From contig CAMAXE010000019.1 of assembly GCA_945862145.1 (NCBI GenBank), positions 1-64,000 on the forward strand: a DNA stretch of 64,000 nt, read 5' to 3'. Both the position numbers and the translations under genes were made by a program. Below, in pieces: positions 55,066-64,000 of the stretch. The DNA comes from Klebsiella pneumoniae (lineage in GTDB: Bacteria; Pseudomonadota; Gammaproteobacteria; Pseudomonadales; UBA5518). The notes beneath the pieces are model-generated. The model was not told where the DNA came from and searched no databases. It saw nothing but the letters and a program-made list of their open reading frames with translations. Within the stretch, counting starts at the first letter, position 1; every line of letters begins with the position of its first letter.

Positions 55066-55506
55066 ATGAACATCTCCACCCCCCGCGCCACGCTCACCAC
55101 CGAAGCAATCCTCGCGCTGCTGAATGCCGCCGTCGCCCGCGCGCAAGCGCTCGACGTGCGCATACACGTGGCGATCTGCGACAGCGCCGCACACCGCGTG
55201 GGATTCATCACCATGGATGGCGCGCTGCCCATCGCCGCCACCACGGCCGAGCGCAAGGCTTTCACGGCCGCCAACATGAACATGAGTTCGGGGCAGTGGG
55301 AGGCCTATGTGAACAGCCTCCTGCCGGGCGAACAGAAGATCGTCGAGGCGATCGAGGGTTATGTGGCCGCGCGTGGCGGCTTCCCTGTGCGCGAGGGCGG
55401 GATGCTGCTCGGCTCGATCGGTGTCTCTGGCGCCAGTCAGGAGATCGATGCCGATATCGGCCATGCGGCGCTGGCAGCGATCGGGGCGGAGGACGTGGCG
55501 GGTTGA
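55066..55506 (+). CDS. GlcG/HbpS-family protein
   Basis: This 146-residue protein belongs to the GlcG/HbpS (DUF336) family of small heme- or cofactor-binding proteins. Landmarks are ALLNAAVARAQALDVRIHVA, TAERKAFTAA, GGFPVREGGMLLGSIGVSGA and ADIGHAALAAIG. The start at 55066 is 7 bp after the toxin gene. Its role is unknown; nearness to P450 genes could hint at heme handling, which is speculative. Confidence 0.85.
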   Translation: MNISTPRATLTTEAILALLNAAVARAQALDVRIHVAICDSAAHRVGFITMDGALPIAATTAERKAFTAANMNMSSGQWEAYVNSLLPGEQKIVEAIEGYVAARGGFPVREGGMLLGSIGVSGASQEIDADIGHAALAAIGAEDVAG

Positions 55507-55597
55507 AGTAGCCCCGCGCGCGTTGGCCGCAGAGAGACATCCAACCGCCGAGCCATTACCATCCGCCCGGCCATACCCGCTCACCAGAGAAGCGCCT

Positions 55598-56929
55598 ATG
55601 CAACTGCGTCGCGTATTGATCATCAGTCTGCTCGGGTTGGCAGCCGCAAGGGCACCGGCAGAGGACATTCCGAGCCGACCCGGCATCGGCGCCCCGGAGC
55701 TCGCAGCGCCCGGCACGCTTGCGGTGGGCGTGCGTACCATCACGCTGGTGCACAAAGACCAGGTCGATCCGCTCGGCTGGCTGGGCATCGCGGGTGCGGT
55801 GGTAGGTCTGCCGCCGCACGCTGACCGCAACATCACGGTGGATATCTGGTACCCGGCCGAGCCCATTGCCGGCGCGCAAGCCGAGACCTATCACGACAGC
55901 CTTCCTGCCGAGCCACCCGCGCCGAACGCAGCGTTCAGCGTGCCCGGCATGGCCGTGCGCGATGCGCCGGCCTTGAAACAAAAAAACCCCCTGGTCGTGG
56001 TGTCGCATGGCTACGGCAACGTGACCGCTGGGCTCACCTGGCTCACCGAGAACCTCGCTACCAAGGGCTATGTGGTGGCAGCGATACGCCACGAGGACCC
56101 CTACAACGACGGCCGTATGGGCTTTCCGAAAGTGCTGTTGCGGCGCCCGCTGGACATCGGCTTCGTGTCCCTCTCGCTGCAGCAAAGCCTGAGCGATGAA
56201 GGCCTGGTGGACCCGACGCGCACGGCGCTGGTGGGCTACTCGATGGGCGGCTATGGCGTGCTCACATCCTCCGGCGCCGTGCTCGACACAGAAGGCCCGA
56301 TCGCAAAAGCAACCCCGGGCGGCCTGCTCGAACCCTATGGCAGCAACGGCGCCGAGCGCGACGCGGTGCTGGTGCAAAACCTGAAGGCAGTCGTAGCGAT
56401 CGCCCCTGCGGGCGGCGGCTCCCTGTCGGCGTGGGGCAGCGAGGGTCTGCGCGGCATCCATGCGCCGCTGCTGCTTATCTCCGGCAACCACGACCAGACG
56501 GTGGACTACAGCACCGGAGCGAAGGCTTTCTTCGAAGGCGCGAGCGACACGACGCGCTATCTGCTCACGTACCGCGAGGGCGGGCATGCGATCGGTCTGG
56601 GGCCGGCACCTGCGGAGATGCGCCAGGACCTCTGGAACACGGACTGGTTCGAGGACCCGGTGTGGCGCAAGGACCGCATCATCGGCATCAACCTGCACTT
56701 CATCACCGCCTTCCTCGACCGCTACGTGAAAGACGACGCCAGCCGCGCGTCTTATCTGGAGCTTGCAGTGACTGACGCCGCCGCCGGCACCTGGCCGCAG
56801 GACCAGCAAGGCCGCTGGAACGAAACCAGCCCCGGCACCGAGGGCATCACGGTGTGGAAGGGCTTCCAGCGCCGCCACGCGCAGGGCCTGGAGTGGCTCC
56901 GGCAGGACGCCAGCACAGCCGCTCGCTGA
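55598..56929 (+). CDS. Exported alpha/beta hydrolase (dienelactone/PAF-acetylhydrolase-like)
   Basis: This ~443-residue protein has a signal peptide (RRVLIISLLGLAAARAPAED), an oxyanion region VVVSHGYGNV, nucleophile elbow LVGYSMGGYG with S215, an acid region SGNHDQTVD and a catalytic His in REGGHAIG. It looks like a periplasmic esterase or acylhydrolase. The ATG at 55598 was chosen because the signal peptide starts there. It lies 11 bp before the RND adaptor gene, so the three may be one unit. Confidence 0.84.
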   Translation: MQLRRVLIISLLGLAAARAPAEDIPSRPGIGAPELAAPGTLAVGVRTITLVHKDQVDPLGWLGIAGAVVGLPPHADRNITVDIWYPAEPIAGAQAETYHDSLPAEPPAPNAAFSVPGMAVRDAPALKQKNPLVVVSHGYGNVTAGLTWLTENLATKGYVVAAIRHEDPYNDGRMGFPKVLLRRPLDIGFVSLSLQQSLSDEGLVDPTRTALVGYSMGGYGVLTSSGAVLDTEGPIAKATPGGLLEPYGSNGAERDAVLVQNLKAVVAIAPAGGGSLSAWGSEGLRGIHAPLLLISGNHDQTVDYSTGAKAFFEGASDTTRYLLTYREGGHAIGLGPAPAEMRQDLWNTDWFEDPVWRKDRIIGINLHFITAFLDRYVKDDASRASYLELAVTDAAAGTWPQDQQGRWNETSPGTEGITVWKGFQRRHAQGLEWLRQDASTAAR

Positions 56930-56940
56930 GTAAGCCTGAG

Positions 56941-57984
56941 ATGTGCCTGCGGGTCATAGCCATGCTCACGCTGACGGCGGCGCTGATCGCCTGCAGCGAG
57001 CGTGAAGAGCCGGTGGCAGTGGCGGCACGACCCACGACGCCGGTGATCACCGCCGCGCCGCGCGTGATCGATGCGAATGAGCCCCTGCGCGCGACCGGCC
57101 GCCTCGAGAGCGCCGACGAGATCCGCCTGTCATTCAAATCCTCCGGCATCATCGCCCGGATCAACGTGGACACCGGCGATACCGTGCAGCCGGGGCAGGT
57201 GCTGGCGGAACTCGATGCCACCGAACTCGAGTCTGTGCTCACCCGCAGCGCCGAGTCACTGCGCAAGGCCGAGCGGGATCTGGCGCGCGCCCGCGAACTC
57301 GCCCCACGCGGCCTCGTTTCCCGGGAAGCTCTGGAAAATGCCGTGACCGCTCGCGAGATGGCCGCTGCCGAGTCGAGTTCGGCCAGCTTCAATCGCCGTT
57401 TCGCCGAGATACGCGCGCCGTCCGCGGGGCGGGTGCTATCGCGCAGCGCGGAGGCCCGCGAGACCGTAGCGCCGGGAACGCCGGTGCTGAGCGTGTCATC
57501 AGAGACGGCCAACTGGCTGCTACGCATCGGCGTCACCGACCGTGAGGTGGTGCACCTCGGCATCGGTGACCAGGCATCGATCGTCTTCAGTGCCCTGCCA
57601 CAGCAGGATCTCGCAGCCAGGGTGGCGCGCATCGCGGGGCGGGCCGATATCGGCACCGGACTGTTCGAGGTGGAGCTCGCGCTCGAGCAGGGTGATCCGC
57701 TGCTGCGCAGCGGGATGATCGCAAGGGCGAGCATCGAGCGCGCGGCATCAGGAACGGCGCTGCTGGTGCCGTTGTCGGCGCTGGTCGATGCCGGGGCGGG
57801 AGCAGCCACGCTCTTCGTGGTCAAAGATAGCCACGCCCTGCGGCGCACCATCCGCACCGGTGCGCTGCGTGCCGACGGCATCGCCGTACTGGACGGACTG
57901 ACGCCTGCCGATCGCGTAGTGGTCGCTGGCGCAGCCTATCTCGATGACGGCCAGGCCGTGCGCGAGTCAGGCCACGAGGACTGA
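56941..57984 (+). CDS. RND efflux periplasmic adaptor (lipoprotein)
   Basis: This 347-residue protein has a lipoprotein signal (MLTLTAALIAC, C18), a lipoyl-like half motif (SSGIIARINVDTGDTVQPGQ and later IRAPSAGRVLSRSAEA), a short coiled-coil hairpin and beta-barrel segments, as in AcrA-type adaptors. It links the inner-membrane RND pump to an outer-membrane channel; no channel gene is in the window. It precedes the pump gene by 4 bp. Confidence 0.92.
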   Translation: MCLRVIAMLTLTAALIACSEREEPVAVAARPTTPVITAAPRVIDANEPLRATGRLESADEIRLSFKSSGIIARINVDTGDTVQPGQVLAELDATELESVLTRSAESLRKAERDLARARELAPRGLVSREALENAVTAREMAAAESSSASFNRRFAEIRAPSAGRVLSRSAEARETVAPGTPVLSVSSETANWLLRIGVTDREVVHLGIGDQASIVFSALPQQDLAARVARIAGRADIGTGLFEVELALEQGDPLLRSGMIARASIERAASGTALLVPLSALVDAGAGAATLFVVKDSHALRRTIRTGALRADGIAVLDGLTPADRVVVAGAAYLDDGQAVRESGHED

Positions 57985-57988
57985 GGGC

Positions 57989-60900
57989 ATGCGGGTCTGG
58001 GCTTTCGCGGTAGCGCGCTGGCAATTCACGCTGGTGCTTTTCATGCTGCTGATCGCGCTGGGCGCAGTAGCCGTCTTGGACATACCGCGCAGCGAAGATC
58101 CCAATTTCCCCATCCCCGTCAGCACGGTGATCGTGAACCTGCCGGGCGCCGACCCACTCGATATCGAGCGCCTCGTGGTCGATCCGATTGAGGACGCGCT
58201 GGCAGAACTCGACGACATCAAGGAAATCCGCTCGACCAGCCGCAACGGCTCCGGCGTGATACAGCTCGAGTTCGACTGGGACACCGATCCCGAGGCCAAG
58301 CACGACGAAGTGGTACGGGAGATCAACGGCCTGCGGGGCAGCCTGCCCGAAGGCATCCGCAGTATCGAACTGCGTAAATCGAACCCTTCGCTGGTGAACA
58401 TCGTGCAGTTCGCGCTGGTTGATAACGGCGCCACGCCGCTCGATTTCAAGCGCCTCGCCGAGGATCTGGAAGATCTGCTCGAAACCGTCCCGGGGATCCG
58501 GCGCGCCGAGACCTGGGCCATTCCCCGCCCGGAAGTGCGGGTCGCTCTCGATCCGGCGCGTCTCGCGCAAAGCGGCGTGGACGTGGCAACCGTGGTCGGC
58601 ACACTGCGTGGCGAGGGCGCCAACATTCCCGGTGGTGCGATCGATATCGGTTCCCGTCGCTACAATCTGAAAACCACCGGCGATTACGAATCGATCGACG
58701 AAATCCGCGACACCGTCCTCACCGTGCGCAACGGCAGCCCGGTGCGCGTAAGAGACGTCGCCGAGGCCGGATGGGCCATCGAGGAGCAGCGCTACCGCGG
58801 CCGCTACAACGGCAGGCCCGCTGCCTGGATCACGGCCAACATGCAGGACGGCGCAGACATCTTCGCGGTACAGCGCGGGATCGATGCGCGCATCGCGGCG
58901 TTCCGCGAACAACTGCCCGCCACGGTCGAGCTGGTGGCGGGTTTCGTCCAGGCGACCAACGTGCGCAACCGCCTCGATCATCTGGGGCGGGATTTCCTGA
59001 TCGCACTCGCACTGGTGGGCATCACGCTACTGCCGCTCGGACTGCGGGCGGCAGGCATCGTGGCCATAGCGATTCCGCTGTCGCTCGCCATGGGTCTCGC
59101 CGGTCTCTGGGCGTTGGGATTCACCCTCAACCAGATGAGCATCGCCGGCTTCGTGGTCGCGCTTGGCCTGCTGGTCGACGACGCCATCGTCGTGGTCGAG
59201 AACGTCTCCCGGCACATGCGCGACGGAGCCACGCGTGTGCGGGCCGCGATCGACGCCACGGGGCAGATCTCGTTGGCCGTGCTGGGATGCACTGCGGCGC
59301 TGCTGCTGGCTTTTCTGCCACTGCTCAGCCTGCCCGAGGGCGCCGGCAAGTTCACCCGCGGCCTGCCGCTTGCCGTGGTGCTCACGGTGCTGGCCTCGCT
59401 CTTCGTGGCGCTCACTATCATCCCGTTCCTGGCGAGCGTGTTCCTGCCGAAAGTGGAAAACCCGGCCGGGAACCGCTCGCTGCGACTGCTGCAGGGCATC
59501 ATCACGCGTGTGTATGCCCCCGTCGTCAATCGCGCGCTCACACGCCCGCGTACTGCACTGCTGCTCGCGTTCGGGCCGTTGGCAGCCAGCCTGCTGCTGG
59601 TGCCAGGACTGGGTTTCTCGCTCTTCCCCGCCGCCGACAAGCCGCAGTTCCTGATCACCATCAATGGCCCGGAAGGCGCATCCCTCAAGGCCACCGACGC
59701 GGCCTTGCGCATGGTGGAAACCGAGCTCCTGCGCCACCCCGAGGTAAGGCATGTGATGGCTAACCTCGGCAAGGACAACCCATACATCTACTACAACGAA
59801 TTCGCACGCTCCGAGAGTCCGGATATGGCGCAGGTGTTCGTAGGCCTGGAGCGCTGGGACGGCAAGCGCAGCGAGCGCCTTCTGCAGACCCTGCGCGAGC
59901 GGTTCGACCAGTACCCGGACGCCCGCATCGTGGTGAGCCAGTTCCGTAACGGGCCACCGATAGAAGCCCCGTTGGCGGTGCGCATCTTCGGCCCGGATCT
60001 CATGGTCTTACGGGAACTCGCGGGCAAGGCAGAGCAGATCATCAAGCAGGTGGAAGGCACGCGCGACGTGGTGAACCCGCTGCGCTTGCCACGCATCGAC
60101 CTCGATCTCGGCATCGACACCGACAAGGCAAACCTGCTGGGACTCGGCAGCGAGGACGCAGACCGCACCATTCGGGCAATGATCGCGGGCCAACCCGCCG
60201 CTACCTTCCGGGATCAGCTAGGCGATTCCTACGACATCACGGTCCGCCTGCCGATCGGCGCCGCACCCACGCTCGCGCTGCTGGACGATATACGGTTGAG
60301 CCCTCGCGGGGGCGGTGAATCGGTGCCGCTCGCCCAGGTGGCAGATCCGCATCTCGTGAGTGCGCCGGAGCGTATTCAGCGGCGTGACCGCGAGCGTCTG
60401 GCCACCCTCACGGGATACTTTGCCGACGGCGCGACGGGCAGCGCCGTCACCGCCTCGGTCTATGAGGCGCTGGCGGGGCTGCAACTGCCGCGCGGTTACC
60501 GGATAGTCGCCGGCGGTGAAGCCGAGGCGGCCTCGTCGAGCTTCGGTGGCCTCGGTGCCGCACTGCTGGTGGCGGCGCTCGGTATCGTCGCGGTACTGGT
60601 GCTCGAATTCGGCAGTTTCCGCTCCACCCTGATCGTGGCGGGAGTGGTGCCTTTCGGTATTCTCGGTGCGCTGCTCGCGCTCTACGTCACGGGACAGTCG
60701 CTGTCGTACATGGCGATCATCGGTTTCGTGGCGCTCACTGGCGTCGAGATCAAGAATTCCATCCTGCTGGTGGATTTCACCAACCAACTGCGCCAGGAGG
60801 GCATGCCGCTCGACGAGGCCATAGAGCGCGCGGGAGAACTGCGCTTCCTGCCCGTGCTGCTCACCTCCGCAACCGCCATCGGCGGGTTGCTACCGTTGGC

Positions 60901-61039
60901 CGTTGCGGGCTCAGCCGTTTATGCGCCACTTGCGATCGTGATGATCGGCGGGCTGTGCAGTTCAACGCTGCTCGCCCGCATCGTCACGCCGGTGATGTAC
61001 AAGCTGCTGCCGCCAGCACTCAGTCGCGCGCCTGACTGA
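57989..61039 (+). CDS. RND efflux pump (hydrophobe/amphiphile type)
   Basis: This 1016-residue inner-membrane pump has the AcrB-like layout of twelve membrane segments and two large periplasmic loops. Landmarks are FPIPVSTVIVNLPGADPLDI near the start, the proton-path region VALGLLVDDAIVVVENVSRH and, in the second half, IIGFVALTGVEIKNSILLVD. It exports hydrophobic compounds with proton energy. The ATG at 57989 follows the adaptor stop. Substrate could be a product of the nearby P450s or a toxicant. Confidence 0.94.
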   Translation: MRVWAFAVARWQFTLVLFMLLIALGAVAVLDIPRSEDPNFPIPVSTVIVNLPGADPLDIERLVVDPIEDALAELDDIKEIRSTSRNGSGVIQLEFDWDTDPEAKHDEVVREINGLRGSLPEGIRSIELRKSNPSLVNIVQFALVDNGATPLDFKRLAEDLEDLLETVPGIRRAETWAIPRPEVRVALDPARLAQSGVDVATVVGTLRGEGANIPGGAIDIGSRRYNLKTTGDYESIDEIRDTVLTVRNGSPVRVRDVAEAGWAIEEQRYRGRYNGRPAAWITANMQDGADIFAVQRGIDARIAAFREQLPATVELVAGFVQATNVRNRLDHLGRDFLIALALVGITLLPLGLRAAGIVAIAIPLSLAMGLAGLWALGFTLNQMSIAGFVVALGLLVDDAIVVVENVSRHMRDGATRVRAAIDATGQISLAVLGCTAALLLAFLPLLSLPEGAGKFTRGLPLAVVLTVLASLFVALTIIPFLASVFLPKVENPAGNRSLRLLQGIITRVYAPVVNRALTRPRTALLLAFGPLAASLLLVPGLGFSLFPAADKPQFLITINGPEGASLKATDAALRMVETELLRHPEVRHVMANLGKDNPYIYYNEFARSESPDMAQVFVGLERWDGKRSERLLQTLRERFDQYPDARIVVSQFRNGPPIEAPLAVRIFGPDLMVLRELAGKAEQIIKQVEGTRDVVNPLRLPRIDLDLGIDTDKANLLGLGSEDADRTIRAMIAGQPAATFRDQLGDSYDITVRLPIGAAPTLALLDDIRLSPRGGGESVPLAQVADPHLVSAPERIQRRDRERLATLTGYFADGATGSAVTASVYEALAGLQLPRGYRIVAGGEAEAASSSFGGLGAALLVAALGIVAVLVLEFGSFRSTLIVAGVVPFGILGALLALYVTGQSLSYMAIIGFVALTGVEIKNSILLVDFTNQLRQEGMPLDEAIERAGELRFLPVLLTSATAIGGLLPLAVAGSAVYAPLAIVMIGGLCSSTLLARIVTPVMYKLLPPALSRAPD

Positions 61040-61040
61040 G

Positions 61041-61814
61041 CTACGGACGCGGCGGGCCCGGCACGAAGGCGTTGGTACGGCGCACATAGTCCGCATACGC
61101 AGGCCGACGCTTGCCGATGGTGCGCTCGAGCAGTGTGACCCCCGAGACCCGCAGCAGCAGGAAGGTCATCAGCAGCGGGCCGGGGAAACTCCACCACGCG
61201 CCGGCAGACAGCGCGAGCAGGTAAAAACCCCACCACATGCAGGTATCCCCGAAGTAATTCGGGTGCCGGGTATAGCGCCAGAGCCCGCGATCCATCACCC
61301 GGTCGTGGTTGGCGGGATCGGCCTTGAAGCGCGCGAGCTGCCAGTCACCAGCGGCCTCGAACACGAAGCCCACGGCCCACAACAGCGCGCCTGCATAATC
61401 GAGCGGGCCGAGCGGGGCCGAACCCAGGGCCGCGCCAAGCAGCGGAATGGAAATCAGCCACGCCAGAACCGCCTGCAGGCCGAACACGCGCCACAGGCTC
61501 GCCACGTGAAAACCCGGGCCGTAGCGCGCGCGCATAGCGCGATACCGCCGGTCTTCCTCGTGGCCGGCGCAGCGCACGCTGAGGTAGACCGAAAGCCGGA
61601 TCGCCCAGATGCCGACCAACCACAGCAGCAGACAAGCTCGCGCGGACGTGAGACCTGAGACCTGCGCGTACACCAGCCCCGCGAGCAGGAACATCAGCGA
61701 CCACAGGCTGTCGACGATATCCACCCGCCGCAGCCACAGCGAGCCAAGCCAGCCGCCCGCCGCGAGCACACCGAGCGCAGCAAGGCCCCAGAGATAAACG
61801 GACAGATCGAACAT
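61041..61814 (-). CDS. DUF1295 membrane protein (steroid 5-alpha-reductase-like fold)
   Basis: This 257-residue inner-membrane protein has about six to seven membrane segments and the DUF1295 signature GLWRYTRHPNYFGDTCMWWG. The fold is shared with isoprenylcysteine methyltransferases and steroid 5-alpha reductases, but the reaction of DUF1295 members is mostly unknown. GGAGG precedes the chosen ATG at 61814. It converges with the pump gene with 1 nt between stops. Confidence 0.88.
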   Translation of the reverse strand: MFDLSVYLWGLAALGVLAAGGWLGSLWLRRVDIVDSLWSLMFLLAGLVYAQVSGLTSARACLLLWLVGIWAIRLSVYLSVRCAGHEEDRRYRAMRARYGPGFHVASLWRVFGLQAVLAWLISIPLLGAALGSAPLGPLDYAGALLWAVGFVFEAAGDWQLARFKADPANHDRVMDRGLWRYTRHPNYFGDTCMWWGFYLLALSAGAWWSFPGPLLMTFLLLRVSGVTLLERTIGKRRPAYADYVRRTNAFVPGPPRP

Positions 61815-61972
61815 GGGTTCAAGCCTCCGGAAAAAGACAATCGTGCCTCGATCAAACGGCGTTTGTCGACCGGGCGGGATCTCACGCTGCAGGCGCGCAC
61901 CCTGCGAGCATTGGGTAACATAGCTCTCGAGCAACGGCAGCTGCCCGCCACACCAGCACAGGAGATTTCCCG

Positions 61973-62863
61973 GTGTCCGATGAATCCGACTACACCCCGC
62001 CCAAAGTCTGGACCTGGAATAAAGGCACCGGGGGGCGCTTTGCCAACATCAACCGTCCCATCGCCGGCCCCACGCACGACAAGGAACTCCCGGTGGGGCG
62101 GCACCCGCTGCAGCTCTATTCTCTGGGCACGCCCAATGGCATCAAGGTCACGGTGATGCTCGAGGAATTGCTCGCCCTCGGGCACACAGGCGCCGAGTAC
62201 GACGCGTGGCTCGTGAACATCCTCGAAGGGGAACAATTCGGCAGCGGCTTCGTTGCGGCAAACCCCAACTCGAAAATCCCGACGCTCGCGGACTACAGCA
62301 CGACCCCGCCCACGCGGGTTTTCGAGTCGGGCGCGATCCTGCTCTACCTGGCAGAGAGGTTCGACGCCTTCCTGCCCACCGAACCCACAAAACGCGGTGA
62401 GTGTCTTTCCTGGCTCTTCTGGCAGATGGCCAGCACGCCCTACCTGGGCGGCGGTTTTGGCCACTTCTATGCCTACGCACCCGCCAAGATCGAGTACGCC
62501 ATCGACCGCTTCACAATGGAGGTGAAGCGCCAGCTCGATGTGCTGGACCGCCACCTCGCGGAAAACACCTACATGTCGGGCGACGACTACACCATCGCCG
62601 ACATGGCGATCTGGCCCTGGTACGGCGCGCTGGTCGATGGCCTTTTGTACGGTGGCGGGGAATTCCTCGATGCGCAGTCCTACACGCATGTCATCCGCTG
62701 GTCAGCGCAGATCGGCGCCCGACCCGCAGTGAAGCGCGGACGCATCGTGAACGTCAAATGGGGCAAGCCCGAAGAGCAACTGATCGAGCGTCACGACGCC
62801 AGCGATTTCGACCTGCGCACGCAGGACAAGCTGGCGCCAGCGCAAGACAAACCCGCCAGCTAA
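61973..62863 (+). CDS. yghU: YghU-type glutathione-dependent disulfide-bond oxidoreductase
   Basis: This 296-residue GST-like protein has an N-terminal extension and a thioredoxin-fold segment (LQLYSLGTPNGIKVTVMLEELLA), then FESGAILLYLAERF and a helical GST C-domain (YTIADMAIWPWYGALVDGLL). Nu-class GSTs such as YghU reduce disulfides and peroxides with glutathione. It starts at a GTG with AGGAG upstream. Cytoplasmic; no partner gene is adjacent. Confidence 0.93.
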   Translation: MSDESDYTPPKVWTWNKGTGGRFANINRPIAGPTHDKELPVGRHPLQLYSLGTPNGIKVTVMLEELLALGHTGAEYDAWLVNILEGEQFGSGFVAANPNSKIPTLADYSTTPPTRVFESGAILLYLAERFDAFLPTEPTKRGECLSWLFWQMASTPYLGGGFGHFYAYAPAKIEYAIDRFTMEVKRQLDVLDRHLAENTYMSGDDYTIADMAIWPWYGALVDGLLYGGGEFLDAQSYTHVIRWSAQIGARPAVKRGRIVNVKWGKPEEQLIERHDASDFDLRTQDKLAPAQDKPAS

Positions 62864-62946
62864 GGCCGCACTGGACGCGTCCGGATGTGTATCCGCGCGA
62901 ACATAGCCGACAAGACCCGGACCCGCTCTTCGCGTTTTCAGACCGA

Positions 62947-62979
62947 CTGCAGCGTCATGGTGTCCGCGTGACGCTGCAG
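62947..62979. terminator. Hairpin between convergent genes, no T-run
   Basis: The arms CTGCAGCGTCA and TGACGCTGCAG pair perfectly (11 bp) around an 11-nt loop. It lies between the stops of yghU and the ABC fusion gene, so it could serve both directions, but no run of T follows on either side. It may instead shield mRNA 3' ends. Confidence 0.5.
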
Positions 62980-63002
62980 CCCCTGCTCCCCCGCAAGCGC
63001 TG

Positions 63003-64000
63003 CTAGGCGCTGCGCCGCCCTGACCGCGGATCCGTCACCCGCTCCAGGTATTCAAGCGCCTGCATCAGCACCCACGAGATCACGAAATACAGCACCGCCA
63101 CCATCACCAGCGGGAAGAACGCATCGAAGGTGCGGCTGCGGATGATATCGCTCGCCTTGGTGAGATCCTGCACCGCGATATAACCCACGATCGAGGTCAT
63201 CTTTACCAGCGAAATGAACTCGCCCTTGTAGACCGGCAGGATGCGCTGGAGCATCTGCGGCAGCACGATATGGATAAACGTCTGCGTCCGGCTGAAGCCC
63301 ATCGCGATGCCGGCCTCGGACTGCCCGCGATCAACACCCTCGATCCCGGAGCGGAACATCTCCGAGACATAGGCCGCGAAGTTCATGCCGAAGGCAATCA
63401 CCGCCACGAACACCGGATCGATGTTCACCGAGGCAAACACCACGTAAAAGATCAGCATCAGCAGCACCACCACCGGCATCCCGCGCAGCACGGAGATGTA
63501 GCAGCGCGCCGGCAGGCGCAACAGCGCGAGCGGAGACATGCGCATGAAGCAGACCACGGCACCAAGAGCCGTGCCAAAGAGCGTGGCGAGTATCGAGATG
63601 ATCACCGTGGACTTCAGGCCGTCCCACAACAGCAGGTAACGCTGCTCGCGCATGATGTTGGACTCGAAGCCCTCGACCGCCTTGTCGATGAACGAAAGCT
63701 CAACCGGCACGGCGGCGGCATCAGGCGCGGACACCACGGGTGCCGCACGCGGCAGGGTATTGGCACGCAGCGCGAAGGCCACGTTGTCCTGCTCGAAATA
63801 AGGCTCCGAGAAGTCGATCTGTTTGGCGCGCTCGTCGGTCTTGTACATACCCGTAATGATCACATCGACCTTGCCGCTGATCAGCGCGGCAATGAGTCCG
63901 GAGAACTCCTGGTTGGCAAAAACCGGCTCTTTGCCGATGTGCGCACCGAAACGCTTGGCGAGTTCGATATCGAAGCCTGCGAGTTCGCCGTTCTGCACCG
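63003..64000 (-). CDS. Amino-acid ABC transporter binding-protein/permease fusion (partial)
   Basis: The C-terminal ~332 residues are in the window; the N-terminus lies beyond its right edge. Residues encoded near the edge (NGELAGFDIELAKRFGAHIG, YKTDERAKQIDFSEPYFE) are the second half of a polar-amino-acid binding domain. They join to an inner-membrane permease with the motif EMFRSGIEGVDRGQSEAGIA and about five membrane segments. Such fusions occur in polar amino-acid importers. The partner ATPase is not in the window. Confidence 0.88.
   Translation of the reverse strand, partial: VQNGELAGFDIELAKRFGAHIGKEPVFANQEFSGLIAALISGKVDVIITGMYKTDERAKQIDFSEPYFEQDNVAFALRANTLPRAAPVVSAPDAAAVPVELSFIDKAVEGFESNIMREQRYLLLWDGLKSTVIISILATLFGTALGAVVCFMRMSPLALLRLPARCYISVLRGMPVVVLLMLIFYVVFASVNIDPVFVAVIAFGMNFAAYVSEMFRSGIEGVDRGQSEAGIAMGFSRTQTFIHIVLPQMLQRILPVYKGEFISLVKMTSIVGYIAVQDLTKASDIIRSRTFDAFFPLVMVAVLYFVISWVLMQALEYLERVTDPRSGRRSA

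Noticed and set aside
62864..63002. Protein-like frame after yghU ending in LPRKRC
   Set aside because: It is the tail of a shadow frame over yghU with no start of its own, and a perfect hairpin covers its end.

Overview
This is a GC-rich chromosomal stretch with long genes on both strands, short gaps and many ATGA or GTGA stop/start overlaps. The gene set fits a free-living, aerobic gammaproteobacterium: a TonB-dependent receptor, an Mla lipid-transport operon, SelO, YghU, cytochrome P450s and hybrid kinases. Marine groups such as Halieaceae or Spongiibacteraceae are a guess from gene content; there is no rRNA in the window. I see no tRNA, rRNA, CRISPR array, prophage or transposase gene. 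The only clear repeats are REP-like palindromes and two tandem arrays.

Layout. 1-2152: mmsA (cut by the window edge) and an omega-amino-acid aminotransferase, separated by palindromic repeats. 2391-6658: a UrtA-like binding protein, a chemoreceptor and a LysR regulator, with no transporter genes. 6725-14560: a sulfation island on the minus strand. An operon of DUF1214 protein, sulfotransferase, APS kinase, ATP sulfurylase and SDR ends at a clear terminator. It is followed by a DUF1244 protein, a second sulfotransferase and an Asp/Asn-hydroxylase-like oxygenase; the last two both end in a SEC-C zinc motif. 14877-18324: an SRPBCC-Gfa fusion, a SnoaL-like protein and an N-acyl-D-amino-acid deacylase-type amidohydrolase, with a 30-bp repeat array. 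18734-24221: a TonB-dependent receptor, a YheT-like hydrolase and a GDSL autotransporter. 24337-29004: an AGCS symporter, a DUF885 peptidase-like protein and an exported amidohydrolase, probably one peptide-use operon. 29083-29530: fourteen exact-length 32-bp repeats.

29536-37429: a YebC-family regulator, then a signalling run of hybrid kinase, kinase-like protein without an ATPase domain, REC-PAS kinase, H-NOX sensor and soluble kinase. 37600-40605: mlaFEDCB for phospholipid traffic between the membranes. 40919-45568: DUF3604 lipoprotein, SelO and an MFS transporter. 45565-51754 (minus): Ldh-type and SDR dehydrogenases, EthD protein, hybrid kinase, SnoaL protein and zinc alcohol dehydrogenase. 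51809-54258: two overlapping P450 genes; with the dehydrogenases they suggest oxidation of a hydrophobic compound. 54364-55058: a toxin-antitoxin pair. 55066-61039: a GlcG-like protein, an exported hydrolase and an RND efflux pair. 61041-64000: DUF1295 membrane protein, YghU and an amino-acid ABC binding-protein/permease fusion cut by the window end.

The best candidate for an undescribed system is 6725-14560, where sulfate activation, two sulfotransferases, an oxygenase and proteins of unknown function lie together. The H-NOX/kinase run and the 32-bp array come next. All functions are inferred from reading the sequence; no database search was possible.
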